Shown here in pieces: positions 36,646 through 47,128 of a DNA stretch of 64,000 nt (positions are counted from its first letter, which is position 1; each line of letters opens with the position of its first letter). A program made the position numbers and the translations under genes. The DNA comes from Blastomyces gilchristii SLH14081 (Eukaryota; Ascomycota; Eurotiomycetes; Onygenales; Ajellomycetaceae). The notes beneath the pieces were generated by a model, which was given only the letters and a program-made list of their open reading frames with translations, made no database searches and had not been told where the DNA came from. The stretch spans positions 745,178 through 809,177 of the forward strand of contig NW_003101682.1 in assembly GCF_000003855.2 (NCBI RefSeq), in the 5' to 3' direction.

Positions 36646-39600
36646 TAAAATGATATTAATTATGATCTGTGTTCAGAAAAGTAATGATATTTAATAACAC
36701 TCTCTGTTGAATTTTCAATAAATGAGTACTATGTTATGATATTATGTAAGTAAGAAATGATTTCATGATTTCATTTGATATCATTTTCAATAATGAGATC
36801 AGAATAAAAATGTGACTAAGAATTCAAACATATTCTTTATCTGAGACTAGATTTTTATTTGAAAAGTGAATCTGAGATCTTTAATATTTGAAATAATGTG
36901 ATTTGAAATCAATGTGATAAATACAAATCATGACCAGGAGTAATGCTTTTAGGCAACGTGACAACTGTAAAGTTTGGTCCTGGTCTCAGACACGGTCACA
37001 CGGTCAGTCTACTTATGATCAACTTTTTCAATATTTAAAGAAGGAAATTGATTTTTAATCAGTGAGCATAGTCTGTACAGTTGAGAAGACATTTTCTTTG
37101 AAGAATTATTTTCATTTCAATCAAGAAATCTATTCCAATCCAGTTCATTTTCAGAGTTAATTGATGAAAATGAAGAAGAGACTCTTTCTCTGATTATATG
37201 ATTTGAGCTCATCTTTATAACTCTCAGAGCATAGTTTATACAGGCCTTTTCAAATCTAATAGCAGAAGGAGGAATTGAAGCGTTAATTTCCATTACTTTA
37301 ATAGAAGATAATTTGAATACTCTCAGAATTCTTCTCAAAGCTCTGTTTTGCAGACTTTGAAAGAGTTCAGTGAAATCTTCTTGATTATTTCATCAAACTT
37401 GAACTTCATAATCAGCTACTGAGATAATACAGGCTATATATAACTGTCTCATAGTCTGGAAGAATACATCTCTCTCTGTATTTGACAGTCTGATAATGTT
37501 GTTTAATAGTCTTTCTATCTTGACAGTTCTTTGTTGAATATGATATTTAAAATTCAACTTGAAGTTTAACCATACTTCTAATTATTTAACATTTAAACTG
37601 GATTTAATCTCTCTATTTAAAAGAGTTAGAGATAGTTCTTTCTCATTGAATCTAGAAAAGAAATGAATTAACTCAGTTTTATTCATATGAAATTGAATTT
37701 AATTAATATCTGCTCTGACAAAGATTTTCTTTACAGCTTTTTCAATCACTTTCAAATTCTCTTTGATAGTTTTTGAGCTGTAGACTAGATCAATATCATC
37801 TATATAACTCAGAGATTGTACTATTTTCATGTTGCTATCTTTGAATAGATATGCAGTGTATATTGCAAATAAAATCAGTGAGATTGAAGCTTCTTATGAT
37901 ACTTTTATTTTTATCTCAGTCTTGTCTTATTTCATTCCATCAAAGAAAAGTTGTATGATTCTTTTAGATATAAAACAGTTAACTTCTTTTATTAGAGAAA
38001 GTGACAGTTTTAACATCTTCAAAGTCTGAATTAACTTTGACTTTGAAACATGAGTAAATGCTTCTTTTATATCAATAAAAACTGCAGTTGAGACCAGATC
38101 TTCATGCTTTGCTATTTGAATATCATGAACAACTGAGAGAACAGTGTCAATTGCAGAACATTGTTTTCTATCTCTCATTTATTTACTGAATAAAAGAGAG
38201 TTATTAATAGAGCTTATAAAAGATAGTTAAGTAGCTATTATCTTTTTCAAAATCTTTTCTAGACAGTTTAATAGAGATATTACTCTATATAACTTAGAAA
38301 TTGAAGTTTTTCTATTAGATTTTATAAGAATCACTTCAGTGACTTCTCTTCAGTATTCAGAATGATATTCATTTTTCAAGAGATTGAAAAAAAGCTCAAA
38401 ATATTCATTCTTTAAGTAGGAATATGTACTTTAAATAATCAAGTGATTAATTCAATCAGATTCTGCAGCAGTTTTAACAGAACTTGAGAAGATAGCTGAC
38501 TCTAATTCATCTTATGTAAAATCAGGCCATTCTCAGTCATTTTCATCAATGTAGTTGAGAAGTGATATATTCTCTTTCTCTGAATCTGAATCTGATGAGT
38601 TTTGAAAAAGAATTCTTATGAAAGCATAACATTTTTCCTCAAAAGAGTTTACTGTATATAATTCATTCTGAAACTCATATTCTAAGACTGGAAGTTTTGC
38701 TACATTTCTTGTTTTAGTATAGTTAAAAGCTTTAAAAACTTTCTTTCTTTATACTTCTTCAAGAAATTTATTTCAGTAGTCTGTTTTAGCTCTTTTAATA
38801 TCTGAAAAATATTCATTTCTGACAGCTTTGAACTCTTTATCAGATATTACATCATTCTTTCAATCTCTTCTAGCAGTAGCTAATTCTTTTCTTTTAGATA
38901 AGATATTCTCATTTCATCAAGATTTTAAATACTCAGAAGATTTTCTCTTTGAAATATTATCTCTAACACTTGTTAGAATAATGAATGTAATGAGCTTCAC
39001 TCTATTCTCAAGTATTTCATTTGAGATATCTTGATCAGAATTTCAATATAGCTCACTCTGCTTTTCAGATTTTAACAGTTTTATACTTTCTTTAACTACT
39101 TTTTAATCAGCTTTGTCAAAGTTAAACTGATTAGAGAGAACAGGATTTTCACTTATTTATTTTTCACTCAGTTCAATATCAAATTGAATAATCTTATAAT
39201 CTGATTCTGATGTCTCATTTGAATCAATAAATCAGTTTACAAGGCTTTTTTCAATTAGATTCTGTGATATGAAGATGAGATCTATAATAGATTTCTGTTT
39301 CATATCTTTTCTAAAGAATGTTTGTTGATCAGACTTGTTAACTACATCTATTAAATGCTTAAAGATTCATTCAATCAGATTATCTACTCTTACTACTCTT
39401 TTACATTCTGAATTTCATCAGAGATGATGTGTATTGAAATCTTCTACAATTATAGAGTTTCTTAATAAAGTTATGTTAGCAAATTCTCTATTAATTATTC
39501 AGATATTGTTATTTTTCTTCAATAACTTTTTATTATAGATATTTATAAGCTGTATAGTATTAAACTCATTCTCTTTATCTATAATATCACTCATCCGAAT

Positions 39601-39937
39601 ATCAGAGTCAGACATAATATTAAATCTTAGATTAAATTAATATCTTGATCTCTTTCTTTCATAGATCACTACTCTTGACTTTATCTCAGACTTTTGAGAT
39701 AGACAGCAGTAGTAGCTTGAATAAGAAATGATGTATTTTTACTCAGTATTAAAATTCAGTTTCCGAAGTAGTATAAAATTGACTTTTTATTCAAATATAA
39801 TTTAAAGACAAGAATAAATACAATTTGAGTTTCTATTCACATTATTTTAAATAAATGTGATTTTTAAAGAGTTTTTAAACTTTTTTGTTATTTTTGTTGT
39901 ATATTCATACTAAAAGAGAGTAGAGATAGAGTAGAAT

Positions 39938-41542
39938 CTAATCACTATTATCAGATAGTAGATTATAACTATTGTAAAAAGTAGAAATCTCAACTGCTTA
40001 CATTATATCTAGTTTATCATCAGAGTTATTTCTCAATTCTCTAATCTTAACAGAAGTTTGAGAATTCAAATTCCATTTATATTTAGCTGAAGAAATGAAG
40101 TTTAAAGATTTAGATAGTTGAGAGTTTCTTCTTTTTAAGCTTACAGTTGTAAGTTTACTAGCTTGACTCTTCTCTTCAGTTCTAGATTGACTTTGAGCTT
40201 TATCTTTTCTTCAGTTCGTGTGAGTTCTTGAAGTAAATATACATTCTTTTGAGCTAGATGTATGTTTTTCTTTACAATTAGAGCACTTAAGCAGAGTATG
40301 TTGATATATTTCATCTCTTTTTAAGCATGTTTCACATTGATACTTACTAGTTTTATAATCTCTGACACAGAATGCATATTTTGAGTCTCTAAAACATGAG
40401 ATTACAAAGTGTTCATATCTTTGACAGTTTGAATACTGTGTTTGAGCTTTGAGATTCATTCTTGAGTCTTTGTATTCATGAACTGTCATTTTCAAATCTG
40501 CTACTCTTACTTCAGAGATCTTTGACTGTTTAAGTATCTTTATATATACTAGAACAGAGACATTTCTTCTGATTTATCTGAACTTAATTGAATTTAATTA
40601 TACAGACTCTTTTCTTAGTTGAATAGAGTTGTATTCTTCTAATTCATTTTTAAGAAGTAGTATTTCTTCTTCACAGTCAAAAATTTCAACTGAAATATTA
40701 TAAAGAATGAATTTATCTCATTTTTCATCTCTCTCAGATAGAATTATTATATTTAGTAAAGATTCTACTGCTGATTTTCAGAGATTCTCATTCTGAATAA
40801 GGAATTCTGCATCAAATTCTGACATTGTAGTCAGAATAATGAAGTTTTCAAAGAATGATAACTCAATTGAAGCTATAACTGATTTTTGAACTTTAATATT
40901 AATCATTAACTGAGAAAAGAACTGCTGATTAATTTTATTTCTGATTCTGAAAATGAGATTTGAGTTTAGCTTGTTTCTTTGTAAGATATTCTGATTTAAG
41001 ACTTTGAGAATAAGTCTTCTATTTCTGAAGATTTGAAAGTTTTTCTCTTTTTACATTTTTTTCTTCACTTTTTTATGAATAGAAGTATGAGCAGTATTCT
41101 TCTCAGTTTTCTCAGAATTTTGAGCAGACTTTAAGACAGCAGGTTTAGAGACAGCAGATTCAGCTGCTTGAGTATATATTTTCTTCTGATTTAAAGAAGA
41201 AGAAGAAGAAGAAGTAGAAAAGAAAGAAGAGTAAACTGAAGAGTCAGTGATTATATTAGAAATTTTCAAAGTTTTTAAAACTGTGTTTGAAATTCCAAGT
41301 TTGAACTTGATCACTTTCTGTAGTTGTCTAGTCTGAGTATGAAGAATTAACAGAACTTCTTCATTCATCTCACTCAGACACTGCTTTTCAAGAATTTTAC
41401 TTACTTTTTCAAGTTTCTGTATTTTAAGAACTTATTATTTCTCTATTTCTTCTTTCTTTCTTCTCTTCAGAATTTCAATCTCAGAAATAGTATTTAAGAA
41501 AGCATCTTTTTTCACATTAACTGAGTGTACTTTTGAACTCAT
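39938..41542 (-). pseudogene. LINE-F ORF1 remnant (zinc-knuckle protein)
   Basis: ATG at 41542-41540 reads MSSKVHSVNVKKDAF. The stop is TAG at 39940-39938, giving 534 codons. The N-terminal half is charged, with a Ser-rich stretch near 41230-41180. The C-terminal zinc region at 40490-40220 includes NCQRYEHFVISCF and KCSNCKEKHTSSSKEC, both fitting C-x2-C-x4-H-x4-C. The role is RNA binding in the LINE ribonucleoprotein. Many stops break the frame. Confidence 0.85.
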
Positions 41543-41802
41543 TGTTCTTACTCAATGAAATGTTGATCAAACTGATTCAATTGAGATATTTATTAAACTC
41601 TTTTGAATTGAAAAGTTAGTCAGACTATTTTAATTAAGAGATTTCTAAGTTTATTTTCAATTGAAAAGTTGATCAGACTGTTTCAAAAGAAGAATAAAAG
41701 ACTTTTATATATAAAATACCTGATTCTTTTCACACTAGTTCAGTAACTAGATCCGACTTCCGAAGAGAATCTAATAAACTAAAATTAATTTTTAAAATAA
41801 AT

Positions 41803-41902
41803 NNNNNNNNNNNNNNNNNNNNNNNNNNNNNNNNNNNNNNNNNNNNNNNNNNNNNNNNNNNNNNNNNNNNNNNNNNNNNNNNNNNNNNNNNNNNNNNNNN
41901 NN
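41803..41902. other. Assembly gap of 100 N
   Basis: A round 100-N run sits in the LINE-F leader. The equivalent join in LINE-B (1071-1105 plus 6812-6830) suggests that only about 30 bp is missing. An open frame drawn across the Ns is meaningless. Confidence 0.95.
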
Positions 41903-42660
41903 AGAATACAGTGAGAAAAAAGTATATATCAATTAATAATAAATCAGATATATAACAGTTTTTGAGAGAAAAACTAATAAAAAAATAGATCAATTTTTTG
42001 CAGAGAAATTAATTAAAACTATTCAATTTTATTGTAAATCATTCAATTCTTCTCACATAATAAGTGTGCAACTGAATCAGTTAATAAAGAGTGTAAAAAA
42101 GAATTAAGGATTAATAAAAGCTCTTCAGTCACTGAAAAAGTAATTCTTATTTAAAAGAATATAAAATTATGATAGAAAATAACTCTGTTTTTAATTCTTT
42201 GTAAGAATATTGTATAAAACTCAGAGAAAAACATTTTACTTTTTCAAGAGAAGTAAAAAACTATTTCTAAGATCTTTTTTTTGTATTAACTGGTGCAGAA
42301 GAATGAGATAGAAACTACTAAGATATATACTACTGTATACTCTTTATCAAGACTTTCTCTCTTCAGAGTCTTGATATTATAGAGAATATAAGTCTGTTTC
42401 TATATAATAATATAAATATTGTCAGTGAAATATAGAGAAACTGATTATTTATATCTTAAAATAGAAGACTTAATCAATAATTATATTAATATAGAGTTAA
42501 TTCTCAAATTCAATAGAAATCTAGTGTTGCTATAGTCTATTCTCAATCCCTTGCAGAATCTATTGAATATTAAGATATTAAAACTAGATTTAATATATCT
42601 CACTGTGCAGAAATCAAAGGCTCAGTCAGATCTTGAAGTATACTGATTTGATAGTTATTA
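41903..42660 (-). other. LINE-F 5' leader, AT-rich part
   Basis: This stretch is AT-rich and mutated, with no open frame of note. It lies between the tandem repeat and ORF1 and belongs to LINE-F because it falls inside the element's 12-bp target duplications. Confidence 0.65.
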
Positions 42661-42988
42661 TGTCTGTCAATTATGTATCAAGTACAGTTGCTGAGATATC
42701 TCTTTGTATTTTTCCATCAGAGATGAGCCAGATCAGAAGAAGTGATACAAGAGTGAGACTTAGTGTTGATGTCTTGATACATCAAAGACAGAGAGGGTTT
42801 TTCATGAAGAATGCACTTCAGATATGTCTGTTGCTTATGTACTTGATACTATTACTGAGATATCTTTTTGGATTTTTCTGCTGAAGATGGGCCAGATTGA
42901 GAAGGATGATATGTGAGTGAGACTTGATGTTAATGTTTTGAAACATCAAAGATAGACAGGGTTTTCAGAGAAGTTGCTTCTCAGATAT
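42661..42988 (-). repeat. 164-bp tandem repeat in the LINE-F leader
   Basis: Two units with exact 164-bp spacing (42661-42824 and 42825-42988), plus the start of a third, share TGTCTGT, CTGAGATATCT, GAGTGAGACTT and CATCAAAGA. Each contains GATGAGCCAGAT / GATGGGCCAGAT. Placed upstream of ORF1, they resemble promoter-bearing 5' monomers of other LINEs. That function is inferred from position only. Confidence 0.75.
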
Positions 42989-43029
42989 CTTCACAATTAC
43001 AGATCAGAGATCTTTCAAAATCAAGAAGA

Positions 43030-43305
43030 TTGACACATATGATTAGGTCTCTTCACCTTACAATTTGTATGGCAATTTGGCCCGGGGTTGTGGTGTGGTA
43101 GGGGTGAACAGGGGATAATCCCACACAGGAGTTTTGAACAATGTCTGGTTCACATTTGGCTGGATAACTCCACCACCACACGGCGTATTCGGTCAGCGAT
43201 GGGGCCAAAATGCTTGTATGATCGAAGGGCTTTTCGATGAATCTATCAGCAGGTTTTTATTCGAAAAATTGAGCGAGTTCGTGGTGAAGCGCTTGATGAT
43301 GGATG
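43030..43305 (-). other. GC-rich, nearly unmutated 5' terminus of LINE-F
   Basis: About 275 bp of roughly balanced base composition retains CCCGGGG, CACGGCG and several CpG sites, in contrast to everything around it. It ends exactly at the 12-bp duplication of LINE-F, so it is the element's 5' end. On the + strand a frame of ~58 codons is open (WQFGPGLWCGRGEQG), and on the - strand one of ~65 codons (SLTEYAVWWWSYPAKCEPD). Neither is recognised. Confidence 0.65.
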
Positions 43306-43831
43306 AAGATTAGATAGTAGTTTCATACTGTCTCAGTGAAACTTACTGTCTACTCTTATCACATTTTTCAAATGAGATCATGATTTCCACTTCTCAATTT
43401 AAATTATTTTTATTGCTTTAAATGACTTGAAATCTCATTTGAGTGTTATCAAAAAGTGTTACTTTTTAAAAAATTAAAAATAGTCTAAAAAAAACCTTAA
43501 AATGTCTAAAAATAGTAATCTTATGCCAAGAATGAGACTAAATAAAATCAAATAAGATTACTTTCTTATTTTTTCTAAGTCATAATCTCATTTTGAGATC
43601 TGATATATAGTCACTTTGCATGTTTTTTTAATAACTAGTTTCAGCGGGATTCATACTAAGAAATGTATGAGATCAGATCAAATGAGACTAAACATGAAAT
43701 TCATAGTTCTGATGATCAGTCTAGTCTATATAATACAAGAGATTAGAACATTCTTTAAAAATTGTTATTTAAAATCTTACAAATGATGCAACTGATATTC
43801 AAATCACTTATCAAGAAGATGCTGCAGATGA

Positions 43832-44921
43832 TTATTATTATTATTATTATTATTATTCTTCAATTATAGATGTATGCAGTCAGAGACTATGACATCTACC
43901 TGAGTACTTTTAGTTCTCAGAGTTTTTCCTATATCTGTAAAGTTAACTATTATACATTCATCAATTTCAGATATGCAAAATCAGAAAATTCCAGCCCAGA
44001 ATACAAAAATTGTTTACAAATTGCAGTGTTTTAACATCTTCTGATATTTAAAACCATTTGACAATATCATGACAAAGGAAAAGAGAAAGAGAACACAGTC
44101 TTAAAGATAGACACATTAAATAGATAGATAGAAAGAAATTGAAAGGAAAAGATAAAGTAAAGAGAGACTGTAACAAAACAAATTATTAAAAGATAGTATA
44201 TAGCTGTTTTAACAGACTATATCTGATTGATTTCCTTCTCTTCATATTCAGATAATTCTGAATTTAGCTATTTTCTTGTAGCTGCTTGAGTTTCTGATAG
44301 AAAGTCTATTAAGTATTTAATTTCTGTCTCAGTTGAGAATAAGAATCTCATATTTAATTGATTTAGATCATACTTCTCTTTCAATCTGGCTCTGAAACTA
44401 TTGTATAATGCACAGTGCATTACAATATGCTCAGGATTCTCATTTGCATTGCAGAATGAGCATTCTATTGAGTCAAATCTATCATCAAATCTTTGTATAT
44501 AAGATTTGAAATAGCCATGTCCTAGTTTCAGCTGCATTATAGATGAGAATATTTTCTTTTTACATTTAATTGAACAAGATTTCCACTTGGGTTTTGTTTC
44601 AAATCTTGAATAATGTATACTCTTCTTTTGTTTCTGCCAGCTTTCATTCCACTTGTCTAAACAAGATTCTTTTATTTTTCTCTTTATAAAAGACCAGGAC
44701 ACAACTTTTTGAATAGATCTGCTTAATTCTGCACCCTTTTTTGCAGCTGAATCAGCCAATTCATTGCCATGAATATTCATATGAGCAGGAACTCAGTGTA
44801 GATGAATTATCAGCTTTGATATTCTTCTCTTTTGAATTTTCAAAACAGAGTTTAAGATCAGTTCAAGATTCATTTGACCATTATGAATCTGACTATTTCT
44901 AAGTCTTTTTAAAGCAGCTTA
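43832..44921 (-). mobile_element. LINE-K, 5'-truncated LINE insertion
   Basis: The last 1090 bp of the LINE is inserted in Copia integrase. Duplications TGCTGCAGATGA (43820-43831) and TACTGCAGATGA (44922-44933) flank it. It is lightly mutated and has a (TTA)n tail at its left end. Its 3' UTR hairpin has an inverted loop. Confidence 0.93.
44217..44921 (-). pseudogene. LINE-K ORF2 C-terminal fragment
   Basis: A 170-codon open frame (44780-44268) covers the end of RNase H (MNIHGNELADSAAKKGAEL) and the C-terminal zinc motif ECSFCNANENPEHIVMHC. One TAG at the ATRKW position then precedes the native stop at 44219-44217. This is the longest intact protein stretch in the window and gives the best reference for the family. 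It lacks RT and a promoter. Confidence 0.88.
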
Positions 44922-46870
44922 TACTGCAGATGAGCTTATTATTAAGCTTTGCAAACTCTGTTATCTATCTAATGTAAAAAATCAAATATCTAGACATTCT
45001 TATATGAGATCTTAAATATCATTTAAATATCTATACACTGATATTATATATGACTCTACACAGTGCTATAATGATGAGTGTTATCTTATTCATTTCATGT
45101 ATAATTATCTACAATTTCATATAGCTATCACAGCTATCTGAACATCTGAAATCTGAAAAGCTCTTAGATAAGCTATTAATTGAATTAAATATTAATTTAA
45201 CTATACTATAAAGATTATTTATATTAATAATGATACTGTAGTCAAGAAGACAGATAACTTCACTAATTAAGCGAATAATAAAGATCTAGAGATGAAGTAT
45301 TCTTCAGAGTATATTTATAAGTAAAATGATGCAACAGAGCAAGCAGAAGTAATATTAATAATAAAGACTAGAACTCTATAAATAGAATTCCTTGTATTAC
45401 AATACCTTTTCTCTGAGATTGCACTTACTGTTATCTATCTTGCAAATCAAATCTCTACTAGAATTCTAGATTAAAAGTTCTCTCTGTAAGTATTGAAAGA
45501 ATTTCTATAGATTAAATTTCACTTCTGCACTTATCTACAAATCTACAGATATTATACTTATGCAAAGATACTAGATAAAGTTCTCAATAGAAACTGCTCT
45601 CAGAAGCTAGATCTCTGAGGATATATTAAATATCTAGTTGAATATGACTCTACAAACATCTATTGAATTTGAATTTCACACTTAGAACAGGTGATAAGAG
45701 CAAGAGATGTGATGTTTAATGAGAATAGAAAATTCAACTCTGAAGATCTCTACATTGAAAGACAACTAAGAGATTGAGTATCTAAGAAGGTGACGCTTCT
45801 ACATATAAAAGTTCAAGAATCATTGATGACTTCTATCAATCAATTGAATGAGATTATAGACACTTCAAATATTGATGTTTTCCATCTTGAAGAAAATGCT
45901 CAAAGCTTCAAAGAAACAGAGAAGGAAAATAATGAGTATAATTATTATAATGTTTTGATTCCTTCTACACCAGATTCAACGCCAGAGTCAACAGGTCTTA
46001 ATGTTGATATTAATACTCATTCAGCTGTTATAGATAATTGTACACGAAATATTGCATCTAGAGCGTATGATATCAGTGCTGACTTTGATGAAGCTAATAT
46101 TATTAAAGGTCACAGAACCTGAAAATGCAGAGCTGCTCATTTTATGATAGTTACAAATGTCAAAGTCAATTCTTTTCAAATAATTAATGAAGTATTCTCT
46201 TATTCTCATTCACACTCAGACTTCTACAAGTCTCAAAATTTATTTTCTAATACTGTTTTCACAGTTATCAATAATATATCTACAGTGTCAATTCTCTCAA
46301 GAATTCATAGCTCTCAACCGCAAGATTCACTGAATCACTGAGCAGATGTTGAAAAATACTCACATTGCGAAGAATTTGAGAACGCTGTGAAGAGAGAATG
46401 AAATAGTATATCTTTGCAGAATACATATGAAATTACTAACAGATTACAGAGAGATGTCTCAGTTATCTCTCTATGATAAGTATTTATCTACAAATTTAAT
46501 GATGAAGATTTTCTTTTAAAATACAAAGCTTATATCTGTATACACAGAGATCTTCAATCTATCACAGACCTTACTAGAAAAGCTCACATACTAGCTGTCA
46601 GAGATATTCAAATCTTATTCGCTTTAATAGCAGCATTTGATCTAGATACAGAACAGTTAGATGAAATTAATATCTTTATTAATAGTGATATTAATGAGCT
46701 AGTATATATGAATCTGATAAATAATGAAAGTTAAAGAGAATTTAAAATTTGAAGCATATAAATCATATGTTAAAACTACTATAAGTACTATATGAATTAC
46801 ACAGATCATTTCTTCTCTGATTAAATAAACTATCTTCAATATTAAGAACACTAGACTTCATCTCTATATC

Positions 46871-47128
46871 TGTGAGAAATCCCGCTTCTCGCGGATTCTT
46901 TACCTCTATTTCTATCTCTCATGTAATCAATAGAGTTAGCGGCTCTTGACTACATACAACTATATAGACTGAAGTTTGCGAATACTATTCATAACTCAGC
47001 TTGAATACTATTATACATTTAATCTCTATATTTTATCTTTCTACTGTAAATACTTCTAGTAGTTAATAGTACATATCATATCAAGCTGCAAATATCTGAA
47101 TAATCATCTGAAAGCACTTATTCTTACA
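46871..47128 (+). repeat. 5' LTR of Gypsy-I
   Basis: This 258-bp LTR is homologous to 10881-11138. It retains CCCGC and CTCGCGG near its start but has lost CCAAT (ATGTAATCAAT) through transitions. Confidence 0.9.

Larger units (their letters stand above)
31136..37011 (-). mobile_element. hAT DNA transposon, 5.9 kb, probable parent of the miniature copies
   Basis: Terminal repeats TAGACTGGCCG and CGGTCAGTCTA are the same as in the 506-bp elements. The 8-bp duplication CTCATGAT / CTTATGAT lies at 31128-31135 and 37012-37019. Inside, a hAT transposase lies on the - strand, with a Lys-rich gene-like region upstream of it on the same strand and a Cys-rich gene-like region on the + strand. Apart from the termini the interior is unrelated to the miniature elements, except for a recurring intron motif. 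An 8-bp duplication and an hATC domain are diagnostic of the superfamily. Confidence 0.9.
23861..39908 (-). pseudogene. LINE-F ORF2 remnant (endonuclease-RT-RNase H), split three times
   Basis: Start ATG is at 39908-39906 and stop TAG at 23863-23861, both matching LINE-G. The endonuclease domain lies at about 39000-39780. RT lies at about 37500-38450 with YIDDIDLVYSS near 37790-37812, so the catalytic Asp pair is kept. The connection region covers 37020-37400 and 30957-31135. RNase H is at 29776-30442, and the C-terminal zinc motif is split by Gypsy-E near 24080/29775. Stops interrupt the frame throughout. Confidence 0.85.
23485..43305 (-). mobile_element. LINE-F, apparently full-length Tad1-like LINE
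   Basis: The 12-bp duplication AAGATTARATAG at 23473-23484 and 43306-43317 marks both ends. Nested Gypsy-E, M4 and the hAT element are removed when joining 23485-24081, 29776-30442, 30957-31135 and 37020-43305. The result is a ~7.7-kb LINE: a 5' leader of about 1.7 kb, ORF1, ORF2, a structured 3' UTR and a TTA/TAA triplet tail. It is the only copy here with a 5' end, so it defines the element's start. Confidence 0.9.
23385..43723 (-). mobile_element. Miniature hAT element M6, split by LINE-F
   Basis: The parts 23385-23484 and 43318-43723 add to exactly 506 bp. The 8-bp duplication GTCTATAT lies at 23377-23384 and 43724-43731. Its left terminus is the most diverged of the six copies (CACACTGACGG for TAGACTGACCG). 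LINE-F entered 100 bp from this end. Confidence 0.9.
22528..46870 (+). mobile_element. Ty1/Copia element, split by nested insertions
   Basis: Copia sequence is found at about 22528-23384, 43732-43831 and 44934-46870. It is split by miniature M6 (with LINE-F inside) and by LINE-K. Reading across the joins gives gag end, protease, integrase and the start of RT, the order typical of Ty1/Copia. Both ends are missing: the left end abuts LINE tails and the right end is cut by Gypsy-I. It is the host of the largest insertion stack here, hence one of the oldest elements. Confidence 0.8.
43732..46870 (+). pseudogene. Copia integrase and RT start remnant
   Basis: Joining across LINE-K gives NDATDIQITYQEDAADELII followed by KLCKLCYLSNVKNQISR, the C-x2-C end of an integrase zinc-binding region. 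The integrase C-terminal part near 45530-45790 includes KILDKVLNRNCSQKLDL and HLEQVIRARDVMFNENRKF. An open linker frame covers 45790-46122. RT begins near 46370 with EEFENAVKREW and continues as TDLTRKAHILAVRDIQILF and FDLDTEQLDEINIFINSDI. Integrase before RT identifies Ty1/Copia. The catalytic YVDD part is missing, cut off by Gypsy-I at 46871. Confidence 0.85.

Noticed and set aside
41730..41993. Open frame across the N run
   Set aside because: It exists only because Ns cannot form stops.
42661..42988. Possible CRISPR-like array
   Set aside because: There are two long 164-bp direct repeats with no short repeat/spacer pattern, in an evidently eukaryotic setting.
43030..43305. First read as an exon of a surviving host gene because of its GC content
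   Set aside because: It lies inside the 12-bp target duplications of LINE-F, and no frame matches a known protein, so it is better explained as the LINE 5' end.
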